From positions 7,197,001 through 7,261,000 of the forward strand of contig OX335660.1 of the NCBI GenBank assembly GCA_946894095.1: a stretch of 64,000 nt of DNA, written 5' to 3'. The first letter of the stretch is position 1. The number at the start of each line of letters is the position of its first letter. This document shows positions 34,629-46,059 of the stretch, piece by piece. Position numbers and translations under genes: made by a program. Below the pieces are notes generated by a model. The model did no database searches, was not told where the DNA came from, and was given only the letters and a program-made list of their open reading frames with translations. Origin of the DNA: Incurvaria masculella (taxonomy: Eukaryota; Arthropoda; Insecta; Lepidoptera; Incurvariidae).

Positions 34629-35342
34629 CTCCCATACGTGCGAGGGATAACTGATCGCATAGGAAGGTTCTTTAGCAAAATTGGAATAAAATTTTTTTTC
34701 AAACCTCTCACAACAATCTCTTCCATGCTTAGATCAGTGAAAGACAGAAACCCACTACAGGACCCAGGAGTCTACAAAGTACCCAGCAGCTGTGAAAAAA
34801 GTTACATTGGCCAGACAAAACGGAGCGTTCAAACCAGAACAGGAGAACACATCGAGCCACTTAAAAACAATAAGTTTCACAAGTCGGCGATCTGTGAGCA
34901 TGCCTTGAATAATAGAAATAACCATTGGATTCGCTTCGACCAAGCTGAAACGATAAATATAGAAAAACAATACATACGACGCTTGGTTTAAGAATCGATA
35001 GAAATTACAAGGCATTCCAACTTTAACAGAGACGATAGTTGGAAGCTATCAGCGTCTTGGTCTCCGTTACTGGCGAAATATGGCAACACAAGAGTTCAGC
35101 TGCCAACATTGAGGCAAAGAGACACCGTTAGCATAGTTCGCACAGATGACTTCATTGCCGAACGGAGTTCTTCGTCACTACCCTCATCTGCGGCTGAACC
35201 AAGCCACAGCTACAACTGGCAGCCGACGACCTGCAGTTTACATCTGACTGGACGAAGCGTCAGAGGTCCTCCAGGTCGCGTCGCGAATCCTAATGATGTC
35301 CACTGCGTGGTGGACGAAACGTTAGCTCGACGCGTAAGCTGA
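34629..35342 (+). pseudogene. Penelope-like element: C-terminal GIY-YIG endonuclease
   Basis: The frame opens after a stop at 34626 with LPYVRGITDRIGRFFSKIG, the linker that precedes the endonuclease in Penelope-like retroelements. The GIY-YIG module follows: GVYKVPSSC, KSYIGQTKRSV, TRTGEH and the downstream AICEHALN block. It is interrupted by an in-frame TAA at 34989-34991, directly before ESIEI and NFNRDDSWKLS, which are typical of the family's C-terminus. The frame then stays open to 35342. The reverse transcriptase that should precede it is missing. So this is a 5'-truncated, once-interrupted copy. It lies between the two large inverted arms. Confidence 0.88.
35285..35336 (+). ncRNA. Degenerate hammerhead-ribozyme-like motif
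   Basis: CTAATGA at 35290-35296 (consensus CTGATGA) is followed by a perfect six-pair stem, GTCCAC (35298-35303) with GTGGAC (35310-35315), and then GAAAC (35316-35320). Penelope-like elements are known to carry minimal hammerheads in their terminal repeats. One core base differs from consensus and one extra base precedes the stem. The distal stems are poorly formed, so I expect it to be inactive or very weak. Confidence 0.55.
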
Positions 35343-35689
35343 ACACTATTTTCGTAAACGTAAAATAATATGGCGAACAACAGTGAACATCTAAACCAAC
35401 ATATTTCTACCTCCTTTACCTTGGTCGACATTAAATTAAAAAAAATACCTTATACGTTCGAGACTAAGGTGACTTTCTGAAGTGTTTGTTGGTTTAAAGT
35501 TACTACTTTTATCTTCTCTCGTGTAGAAATATTATATGTCAATCGAAGTGCAATATGAGTACTGAAATCCTCTCACCATTTCTATTTTAAAAGTGTTCTA
35601 ATCAATCAAGATCGGACCAGCAAACACCTAAGAACTTTTGGGCAAATATATGTTAAGTTTACCGGCAACTTAAGAAGGAAAGAACGAAA

Positions 35690-35840
35690 GAAATTCTTTA
35701 TTGTGCAAATTAAATTAAAAACTATTTACAGAACAACTAAATCTAACAGAGCGAAACTGCACAAAGGCGGACTTATCACTAAAAGTGATTTCTTCCAGTC
35801 AACCTTAAACTTTAACTTAAAAAGTTAACTTATATAACAA
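35690..35840 (-). repeat. LINE 3'-end fragment (AATAAAGAATTTC tail)
   Basis: On the minus strand the words AAGGTTGACTGGAAGAAATC, ACTTTTAGTGATAAGTCCGC and GCACAATAAAGAATTTCTTT form a 3' UTR seen on lepidopteran non-LTR elements. The coding region is absent. Confidence 0.7.
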
Positions 35841-35841
35841 A

Positions 35842-36988
35842 TATGTAACTATGTTATATACATAAAACAGATAACCGAAAATGCAAAGTACAGCCCCCCT
35901 TCTCATGCAACGGCATATTCTGTGAATGGCACTTAATGTCATCCTATACTGCGTGATTTGTGTTTTGTCTAGTGTCGCTGTCACGGCCAGGCAAAAACGC
36001 TACACAATAAAAAAAACGAAAACGCATGTACACGCATGTACACGCATATACTCGGATCACACCTCGATTCTGATGCATGAAAAAAAGCGTCAGGCTTCCT
36101 TTGATATTGTAGCGTCTGGACATGCCTATCGTACTTTTCCGAGCTAGTTCGAGTGAAGTTAGTCACGAGCTCTGTCCTATTCTTATTTGAATCGCATTGT
36201 ATGTATTTTATCTACTGGAAGCGACGCACAGAGTTTGCTCGAGCGCGGACCAAAACAAACGCTCCTCGCATCCCCGCCTGCCTAACTCTGACATTTTGGG
36301 ATTTCGCACTATGTAAATGTTAAGTAAATTATGTCCCCGTGGTGACATTATTAATACATTTTAAATGTATAATTAAATGTGTTTGGCTCTAGTCTAGCTT
36401 TAGTTTAGTACTTTAACTTTTAAAACAGATGCTAAAATGATGTTGGTATGTACCTAATGATGAATAAAATGTTTGTTTGGAAATATTCGTACCTATTAAT
36501 CATGCAAAAATAACCGGTAGGTATGATTGTATTAAAAACTTGAATGTAATTAAAGTGATATCTGTAACTTCATTCGCATATTGCTAGGAAATGCAACCAA
36601 ATATTTGTTCAGTTTTTGCGTAATTCACATGAGTACAACTAGTAGTTGCATTCCATACTGGTTTCAGCCATTTACATTATGATTTTTTTTCGGTCACGAT
36701 AAAGCATCTTTGAATGGGCATTGCTCCATAACGCAACCAAATTTTTGTTCAGTTTTTGCGTAATTCACATGAGTACAACTAGAACTTGCGCTCCATACTG
36801 TTTTCAGCCATTTACCTTATGATTTTTTTCTGGTCATGATAACGAGTTTTTCAGGCGCCATATCTAGCTAACGCAACCACTTGAGGCAGGCAGACCGGCA
36901 TATTTCGCATCGGGGGGTCGGTCCCTAACCTGTGAACCCAGTTTCAGCCATTTACGTTATCATTCCCAAAAATGTCGTGGCCTCCCAG
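35842..36988. repeat. Large inverted repeat, right arm
   Basis: Reverse complement of 32092-33172, from ATACATAAAACAGATAACCG to ATGTCGTGGCCTCCC. It differs mainly by indels, including an ACGCATGTAC triplication near 36023-36050. The open frame at 35926-36147 starts with a hydrophobic segment (ALNVILYCVICVLSSVAVTA) that is partly shared, in the same sense, with the left arm. Confidence 0.92.
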
Positions 36989-37552
36989 AATAATAGGTAT
37001 TAACCACGTTCCTCCGTAATATAAAAAATACTATTTAAGTAGTTAATCTTTGGCACAATACAACAATTGCATTATGCTTTTTATTATTCGTTAAACTGTA
37101 ATTGAATGAATTGAGTGACTAGTCACTTGGCTTTCACACGACGTCATATAATATTATCAACACATAATTTAAATGATCCTTGTACCTTGAGACGTTGTTG
37201 GCAGCGACATCTCTTGGTAAAGGGAAGAACAAACTTGAAGAAATGTTTCATCGCAACCTCAAACGGGAAGCCGTATTGCTGAGTAACCGTAAAGGTGGCG
37301 CAGTTCACTGTATAGTGATTTTCGAACTAAAAAAGTCATCTTTCATTCGTAGAAATCTCAAAATTTAAATATGAACATGAATACAAATTTGAATATGCTA
37401 CTTGCAATAATTTGGTAAAAAAAATAGAAGCTGGATTTTTCGGAAAATTTGACAGCATGAGAAATCGGTGTTTCGAAAAAAACCAATGCATCCTACCTAC
37501 AATTTTTTTCTTGTTATCAGTAGGTATTTCAGTTTCATATTTTGGGTTTTTT
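36989..37552. other. Unassigned AT-rich stretch
   Basis: No gene or element was recognised. Confidence 0.5.
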
Positions 37553-37712
37553 TATGTAACTGGACATGGATAGCTCAACTGTCATGATATAAGTCTAACA
37601 CACCACTTGTGCCTTGCTAGGACCTTCCTTATATTGATCGGCTACATTGAACTGGATGAAAAACACGGACAATTTTCATTGCCGCTGCGACCATCGTTCA
37701 TTCAATTTGATT
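37553..37712 (-). repeat. SINE tail
   Basis: Minus strand: GAACGATGGTCGCAGCGGCA, TGAAAATTGTCCGTGTTTTT, CATCCAGTTCAATGTAGCCG and ATGTCCAGTTACATAAA. It is the complete tail without head. Confidence 0.87.
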
Positions 37713-39693
37713 ATTCATTTAAAATTAAAATTTTCAATAATTTATTTCAATGATATTAAATTTTTCATTCACACTATGAAGGTAGATACATAGATACCAT
37801 GAGGAAAAATATATTTTCTAATGTTTAACATGTTATTTTGTTGCGTTGATAACAGGTAATCTAAAAATGTACCGTTGCAGGTTCTTTTCACCGGTCCGTC
37901 TTGTTGGGGACCCATGGCCTGGAGCTACAGACGATTCGTGGGGTCGCTCAGTCTGTTCTATAGGACGCTGCTCTCTGGAACAGTTGGCTTTTCTGAGCAC
38001 CTTTAGTTCGCAGAACCCATACAGGTTTTTCATATAAAAAAATATTATTATTATAGCCTATAATCAATCGGGGATTTGGGCAAATTCAAAGAGATGTTAA
38101 AATAACCACTAAAGTTTAGGGATTAGCAATTCCTGATCTTATATATATGCGACCGCAAAGTTTACAAGGATCTGTCATACATATGGGTGGTGGACGGACG
38201 GATCAGACGAAATTGTATGGCTTATCGTCACAATAACTTAGGAATCGGTGTACTGATATTTTGCCTGTCATTTGCGGAATATTTCCCGAAATAAATTTGA
38301 ACTTATACTGGGGTTTTAACATAAATGCTAGTTGGAAGCAAAATTGGTACTGTCCGAGACATTTTGCTAGTATAGATACGATAATAATCTGTGCTATTAC
38401 TATGATATATTTAAAACAACTATTACTCCAATATTTTCACAGATTTTTTTATGAAAATGGCCACACCACGCAGCTGCGTTAATAGACATTAACATATTCT
38501 GTGGTATAGATCTTGACACCTCACCTCGTGTCAGTCAATAGAACTCGTGCTACGAACAATGACCAATCACAACCCTTCCCTCGCCCTCATCAGTCATCCG
38601 ATGTTCTTTGAAATGCTTGAATTTCGAATAAAGAATGGGCCGCTTGATTGCCGCCATGTGCATGCATCCGAGTATTGTTACGATTTCTCGACGTTTTACC
38701 CTCACTCTGTATTGTGGTTATTATTGCAGTCTGACAATACTAAATTGCGGTTATTATTCGGTTATATTATAGGCTCATACATACATAAAGGAGCGGTTGA
38801 CCTAAATGTAACAACAATGTTAAAAAAATCGTGAAAACGCTAAGCTGACTGGCAAGCACAGAGTGAGAGTAGTGTGTTGTAATTATTATGGGCCTTCATG
38901 ACTATTTGTATTCTTACGCAATAAATAAACACCACGGAATGTTGAGGAATAAATATTTCTCTTTTGAATGCGTACACCGCGGCAGGAGGTGATTCTCGAG
39001 GCAAAAATAAGCATCGTACCTTTATTAATAGTGCTCAAATCGCGAATAAAAAACCGCAAATCCCTTAGGTACATTCACTGATTGTGCATTTCATCGAAGT
39101 CACATGTCAAAAATGTACGAAAGCTTATATTATTAATAAAACGCAGGTAAAAAGGTAGGAACCTTTCTCTCAGGTTTTCTCATATCGGATGTAGAACAAT
39201 AGATATTATTTGATGGCTTATTAGCCAGTCGGTGTTTTCATGTATCACCGTGGCGTATTTATTTATGTACACATCTGAGAATCACACGGTCCGTGGTAAG
39301 CGGCGGGAGCTACCATAGTGGCCATTGTGGTGGAATGCCACGAATTCCCAGATGATTACTCGTTCCAGGCGGGTACCGTGTCCACGGACCCTTTCGAACA
39401 CGCCACCACCGGCGTGACTCACGCACGCATTCCTCCCGTGGCGTGAGGCGGGCGTGAATCAGAAGGATCAATCCAGCGAGCCACACGCGGCGGCGGAGTA
39501 TCTAAATAAATCTTTAAATTTGTCTCTTTTTTGGTTTCCCAGTATAGGGGCAATAGAAGAAATGTATTGAATACGGACGTTATAGATCAAATCTATACAC
39601 TGGAAAAAGAAAAGAGTCTTAAGTCCCTTTTACCCTATTGTTGACATCACATAGTTAGATCTCGATTTTGTCTTTTTTTCCGACGAATGGGGT
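37713..39693. other. Unassigned stretch
   Basis: TTGGCTTTTCTGAGCACC at 37982-37999 is also found in every unit of the tandem array at 62692-63535. A GC-richer piece lies at 39290-39500. The open frames are short and motif-free. Confidence 0.45.
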
Positions 39694-39877
39694 AAAAATT
39701 CGAACTTTCGGACCTTATAACTTAGAAACCAAACGCGATTTTACAATGCCAACGGTCATCAGACATCTAGTTCGATCAAATAAAGCTATTTTGAGCAAAA
39801 TTTAGGATCGATGTCAAGTAATATGGGCGAAGATTTCCCCGTTTGTATGGGGAGTTGAGCGGGTTGGACCACCTTAA
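39694..39877 (-). mobile_element. piggyBac-type MITE (family A), truncated copy
   Basis: Only the 5' third is present, reversed: it ends GAGCGGGTTGGACCACCTTAA, and the inner words ACTTTCGGACCTTATAACTT and CATCAGACATCTAGTTCGAT match family A. Confidence 0.82.
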
Positions 39878-39966
39878 TTGAGAACCCGCTTTGAACGAAT
39901 GTACAGACAAAACTAATATATGCATTTTTTTTATCTTAAAGTGTTTACTACACGAAAAACTACAAG

Positions 39967-40140
39967 CATCTAAATATGGTTGAAACGGCAATGAAAATTT
40001 GTTCCCGTCTTATATCCAGTTCAATACAGTCGCGCAATATTACGAAGATCCTGGCACAGCACCTAGTTTACCTGTTGTATGTTGGGCTAATTTCATAACG
40101 GTGGGTGTGGTTTTAGCCGTGAATGTCCAGTTATATTAAA
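39967..40140 (+). repeat. SINE tail
   Basis: GAAACGGCAATGAAAATTTG, ATATCCAGTTCAATACAGTC, GATCCTGGCACAGCACC and GGTGTGGTTTTAGCCGTGAA then TGTCCAGTTAT follow the family order, with moderate divergence. Confidence 0.8.
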
Positions 40141-43100
40141 TAAGTAATTCAATGATGATTGCATTGGACGTCTATTTTTGTTTGATTTTGTTGTCATGAT
40201 GTCTTTACCTGGCGTTTTTTCCGTTTGCCTCTCGGTTGCTTTTGGTTTCTAGACAAAAATTTTTTAACAATAAATCTGTAGTTTCTGTAGCATACTTTCC
40301 TTAGTCATATTTATTTCATTAATTTTATTTATTACTTTTATATGCTACGCGCAGGTTGTTTGTCATAGAAAAATACATTTCCCATGTAATTTCTATGACC
40401 AACATTTACAATGGTTGTTTCTTATATTATAAACAAAGTCATTGGTCTAAGACTATAGGTAATCGGAGATGTGTTATTAGAACAATTTAACTAGTAATCA
40501 TATTGTTTCCATACCCTCGAGGTGCTAGGTATTTGTTGTGTAACTGATGCTTGGAACAGTTAAGAATCTTTGCTTGGAGACCAAAACAGATTGCTACAAG
40601 CAATTTTAACTTCAGGTTCAAATTCCGTAGCTACAGAGAAGAGGTTAGAAGAGTTTCTTTGGAATAAGATAAATACATAATAAGACACAGGGTAAGATAA
40701 AACAAATACAAGGTTAATCATAATTTGATTTCTTTATTCATAGTATCAACTAAATATTTATAAAGACAGGGTTTTCACCCATCTGTCTTTTAACTAAAAA
40801 GCGTAATACAGTACGTAACACAACAGATAACGTCTCCAATAACAGCTATGAACCAGATAAAGTTCTCGATTTGGTAAGAACAAACCGTGAGCTATCTCAT
40901 GGATACTAATCAAGTACATATCCTATTCTTCGCAGCCCTGCACAGCATTATTGTAAACAATCGAAGAATTTATTTTTGGGTTTGGTCGATTGGTTAAGAA
41001 AAACCATAACACAGATTTAAAATAGCTTTACTACGAAACAGAACTGGGGCAAATAAAATGAGAGAAAAGGGGGCGTTTTTGATAGTTTCGTTAATAGAAT
41101 AAAACAATACATATAAAAACCTATACATTATGCATGGTGCGACCGAAAACCAAATTCCTATAATGACAATAAGTGAATAAAACGCAGTCAAAAATGTCCC
41201 CCATCACCCAAATTTGATAATTCACACAATATTCAATGATTATATAAACTTACACACTATGTTGCAATAAATAATCTAGATATTCTTACACTAAAGGACA
41301 GATTGATAGGAAGCAAGTTATTAGCAGATAATAATTATTCTTATAAGAACATTATTGCAGAGATCATAGACTAGAATCCACAAGATAGGATTACTATGTT
41401 TAAACATATATATTTTTAAGACTTTTTTCAATGTTTGTCTAAATTGTTGTGTCCGATTGAGATAATCTAAAGTTGCCGAACGCAAATGTATGATATGCAT
41501 GTACCGAAATAGTTCAATTACAATCTTGTGAAAAAAAAGGATGTAAAGTATAATTGAGTAAAATTTAGATTGCAATGAAATAAGGCTTATATTATAACAT
41601 GTTGAAATTCCGATACATGTATATAATCAAGAATGTTTTTTTTTAAATGCTCCAAATATACCTACATTTTATGTTTATTTTGTTTGCCTTCAAATTTTGG
41701 CATATTTCAGAAGTAGTCTTATTGTAGCTATAGGAATCACGCAGGATATTTTAAATCAATAGACAGTGATGATGTCAAAAAAGTAAAATTATACGAAACA
41801 GGTTTCTATTTTGCCATAACCACATAATCTCTGCTACACCTACTATGTTGTAATATACATGATTTGGAGGACAACTTTGCTATTATAATTAGGTACTTAA
41901 AAATAAAGTTTAAATTGGGTCGCGGATGCAGTTATACTGAGTCCAGGGCGATAGATCAAGCTTTGTGCACAAAGCAAGTCATCAATAACTCTAGCAGTTT
42001 AGCACATGGCTCTTTAGGGTCACACGTTTTACAATATATTTATAAAAGCACAATACATATTGTTGCATGGGTTGGACCTTGGATGCTGAAGTCAGTTTTC
42101 CTTGTCGCTAGTTGACTCCGTGCGTTTTCGTAGTGCCCAGTAATCTGAAATCGAAAGAAAATATATTTTTAATAAAATGCCACTAGTCGTTGTCGTTGGA
42201 GAAAGAAGGAGGCTAAATGCCTCAACGTATCTGAAGACCATTTGGATAACTGTTATTTTAAATAGTTATTGTGTCTACAACAAGCACGTATCTGTTTTTA
42301 GGAAGTGTTGCATTCTTTTGCTTTCTAGCATGTCCTACGAAGGACTGAATACAACCTAAAGATTCGTCTCGCCATGCAACTGAGGGCACGGCTCGTAGGT
42401 CGTAAGGTGATTTGGGTTACAGATTTGACATTCAGGTCAGCACCCATCGCCGACTCCACCCCATTTCGAGAACATGCTTCCTTTGCTTTTATTACTATTT
42501 TTAACACTCGAGGATTTTTGCGGATTCTTGGAGTACCATCCGTTCTGGTATAGGTAAACATTGCGGAGTGAACTAATAACCATTCCGGAGTTGAACATAT
42601 TTTATAAAAAAACATCAAATTATTTTGGTTCTCGAAGCACCATTCGATGTTGTGTTGATGGATGAATCTTGAGTTGTGGAGGCAAAGTGAGGAGCTGGAA
42701 AAAAATCTATGTGACAGTCATTCGATGTAACCCATAATCTTGTAGTAGTCCGAATATTCGAACGTTCACAGAAGTGGATATAAAGTGGGAGACAGGATGG
42801 AACTACCGTCTAAAAGAGCTGTTCTAGAGTCAGTACAATTGGGTCACCTTGTAACCAACCGACCTATATGTAAAGTTGCCAACGGACAGCTCCATTTTTG
42901 GGAAGACGCAAGCACGTTGCGCAGGGCAGGTGCCAACAAGGAGGTCGCCGGAGAACCGGTACTTGCACAGTTACTGAGACGTTGCGTGCAGATCAGTGTT
43001 AGGCACACTTTGTTCCCTTCTGGAACACGTTGTGTACTTTGTACTTCCTGCTAGAGTTAGGCTGGAGTGCACGATCTCTAATCTATCTTCTTTCTTCTTA

Positions 43101-43260
43101 AAGACAGAAATATTTAAACTTTAAAATTATCACTAATCAGAGATTGTGCACTTCAGGCCAAAGCTGCTAACCGTTTTCACCGCCTCAAGCTACAAAAATC
43201 TCAAAGTTATTTTTCGGTTACACTATGTAAATATGCAATGTAACCAAAACTTAACTATCA
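40141..43260. other. Long stretch without recognisable features
   Basis: This is AT-rich DNA with short chance frames. A possible but unproven second dacapo exon on the minus strand at 42615-42706 is discussed under findings. The frames at 42325-42618 (minus) and 42785-43054 (plus) show no domain I know. Confidence 0.5.
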
Positions 43261-43284
43261 GGTTTCAGGTGGCTAGAGGTAGTG

Positions 43285-43447
43285 TAATCAGGTCCGATCG
43301 TAAATAATCCGTGTTTCCATCCAGTTCAATGTAGCCGAGCAATATAAGGAAGGTCCTGACATGGCACCTAGTTCCAATGTGGTGTGGTAGGCTAATATCT
43401 GATGTCGGTTTGGTACTAGCCATCCATGTCCATTTACATAAAAAAAA
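43285..43447 (+). repeat. SINE tail, target of another repeat
   Basis: ATCCGTGTTTCCATCCAGTT, GGTCCTGACATGGCACCTAG and ACTAGCCATCCATGTCCATT then TACATAAAAAAAA. The A-run leads directly into the high-copy repeat at 43448. Confidence 0.87.
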
Positions 43448-43760
43448 AGTGCGAGTCGAACTCGCACACGAAGGGTTCCGTACCATCGTAGAAGATTTAA
43501 CACAAAAAAATCACGGTTTTTTGTATGCCCCTTTAATAATATCTCCCTTTAATATATATTTTTTTAATTTTACCTATTTGTTCTTAAAGCGTCAAAATAA
43601 ATACATAGTCTGTAAAAATTTCATCTGTCTACCTACCCATTACGGTTCACGAGATACAGCCCTGTGACAGAAGGACGGACGGACGGACGGATGGACGGAC
43701 GGACAGCAGAGGCTTAGTAATAGAGTTCCGTTGGCACCCTTTGGGTACGGAACCCTAAAA
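43448..43760 (+). repeat. High-copy lepidopteran repeat
   Basis: It lacks the first bases (CCGGCCA) and starts AAGTGCGAGTCGAACTCGCA. It carries a (GGAC)n run at about 43672-43706 and ends TTGGGTACGGAACCCTAAAAA. Confidence 0.9.
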
Positions 43761-43849
43761 AAGAACCTCCATCTAAAATACATGTTTTTTATGTTAGTCG
43801 TTGAAAATGAATATCTTTTGTTATTCTGAATGTTATTAATAACTCTGTC

Positions 43850-44217
43850 TTAAGGCTGTTCCGACTCATATAAAGTTGTTTGCACACATAACGAAAAAGT
43901 ATTGCACTTTAAGCCACGAATTAATAATAAAAGTTTAATATAGTCATTTTACTTGCAGCGAAAACAATTTCACAATTTCAGGATTATTGGTTTTGTTACA
44001 ATTTATTTAAATACGATTTTTAATTAACAGCGCCATCTAACGGTGTAAAACTTCTAATCGGCAATTACAACGAAACAATTAAACCTGAAATTGTGAATAT
44101 GTTTTCGTTGCAACTACTATGGCTATATTTAATATTTTTGACGAATTCGTGCCTTAAAGTGCAATACTTTTTGCGTTCTGTGTAAAAAAAACATTGTATG
44201 GGTCGGAACATCCTTAA
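43850..44217. mobile_element. TTAA-flanked MITE with about 120-bp inverted arms
   Basis: It opens TTAAGGCTGTTCCGACTCAT and closes GGGTCGGAACATCCTTAA. Long inverted arms follow: AAAGTATTGCACTTTAAGCC then ACGAATT on the left mirrors ACGAATTCGTGCCTTAAAGT then GCAATACTTTTT on the right, and GAAAACAATTTCACAATTTC mirrors GAAATTGTGAATATGTTTTC. The TTAA at both ends points to piggyBac-type mobilisation. No transposase is present. Confidence 0.88.
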
Positions 44218-45195
44218 CAGTATAGCATTAAAATGCTATAGCCATCGTCAATAGTTTAACAAAACATACATCATGTTTTAACCCACAGCCAGAAGAGCAA
44301 TTTTTCGTCATAGTGCAAAAGGGGTCTGAAGAATACGCTTTCGATTGACGGAAACATACTAAATAATCAATACCAAATATTACGGGAAGGTTATGTTTTA
44401 ACACCGTTAATTTTAAAATTTTACAAGAAGTGTATTTTTGGACCAAGTCCTACTTGGATATCATTAATTATTAGGTGGCTCTTTACTGTTCTACTTCCAA
44501 AATGTCTACGGCACATATAATTGAAAACCCCACCCCTGGAATGTGCATCAAAGGAGTGTAGGTACTTGTCCTAAGTTTCCGAGTCAAAGAGTTCACACGT
44601 TTTCAAATTTCCCTGGAATCTGCGCGGCCGAGACCGGTAGAATCGGGAGGCCATTTCTGGGAATTACGAGTTGATGAATCGGTGTTCTCGGGAGAGGTGT
44701 TCACTTTGAAATTTCTTTGGTATCCTGGTAATTCAATTTCAATTCAAAATTCAGCGCTAACGAAAAATGGCATGCCCATTTCCACAAGCGATCCGTAAAT
44801 GCACCAGAATAGTCGGAAGTCATTTACTGATTCAGTGAGGATTCAGTAGTGTGTATTTCCGCATGTAAACTATTTAGCGCAAGAATTGACCTCCAGGCGG
44901 AGCTCGCGGAACGCGGCGCCATTCCCGAGAAAACGCCTGACCACCTTGCACTCCGAACCGACCGACATTCAGCGAATAACTCCCTATTATTCGTCGAACG
45001 AATTCCCGATTATACGACATCGAAAGATTCGGATGTCGTTCCCGTGAGAACGTTCGCCTTTACAGAGAAACCTCGTATTTTTAACACTTAAGTTTCAACA
45101 GTAACACGAATCTAAAATGTTATTGGTAGACCGACGTTGACATGGCCGCTGGGAACTCTAGCAGTCCAGTTTCTCAGTTTCAGTTTCTTTATTTT
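44218..45195. other. Unassigned stretch
   Basis: No gene was recognised. The open frame 44849-45091 is GC-richer than its surroundings but has no motif or splice context I can support. Confidence 0.45.
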
Positions 45196-45452
45196 TAACC
45201 GACTTTAAAATAAGGAGGAGGTTCTCATTTCCATTAGATGTAAATTACACACTCGGATATTAAAATAGGTTTTCTTTGGGGCACTATTTAATTATTAATT
45301 TAATCCTATATATATTTAAGCCAGACGTTTTAAAAATTTCATGTTCGTCGATTTTTTTTGTAAAGTTAAAAACGTGATGTTTTTGTGATAAATCTTGTAC
45401 TATGGTACGGAACCCTTAGTGTGCAATTCCGACTCGCACTTGGCTGGTTTTC
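45196..45452 (-). repeat. Repeat remnants: AACCGACTT element end and high-copy repeat fragment
   Basis: TTTTTAACCGACTTTAAAAT then AAGGAGGAGGTTCTCA at 45193-45230 is a common lepidopteran repeat end. At 45369-45452 a reversed fragment of the high-copy repeat ends GACTCGCACTTGGCTGG plus T-run. Confidence 0.7.
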
Positions 45453-45820
45453 AGTATCACATGCAAGATTTTTTTTTCTCACAAACAAACTCATGTTGGT
45501 TTAATCTTGAAACTCACATTCGGTGGTGATTCGATCACCTGGGACTCAACGGTTAATACTTAAACTTTCTTACTCATGGAATGAGAGCTTCTCGCGTGAA
45601 ACATTTTCACACGAGTCACCCTAGTGTCCTCCAATTTAATTGGAGAGAGATGACGTCAAGCGAAAGAGAAACGTAATTGATTCACTTTCATTTGTGACTT
45701 AAACTCGTGTTTGTTCCATGAGTACAAGCATATGTACAAAGGGCTGATATCTATTGTTTGAGATAGTTTGCAACGAGATAAACATGAGTTTAATTTTTAC
45801 ATTTCTTAAAAAAGTTACCA

Positions 45821-46059
45821 TTTTAGGGTTCCGTAGCCAAACTCTATTACTAAGCCTCGTCCGTCCGTCCGTCCGTCCTTCAGTCATAGGGCTGCATCTC
45901 ATGAACCGTCATAGGTAGGCAGCTGAAATTTTCACCAGAGTGTGTATTAATTTCGCCGCTTTACAACCAATAGGTAAAATAAAATAAAATAGAAAAAAAC
46001 GTGTATGACGTTACGGAACCCTTCGTGTGTGAGTCCGACTCGCACTTGGCCGGTTTTTT
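45821..46059 (-). repeat. High-copy lepidopteran repeat
   Basis: A reversed copy from TTTTAGGGTTCCGTAGCC, with (GTCC)4 at 45858-45876, to GACTCGCACTTGGCCGG and a T-run. Confidence 0.9.
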
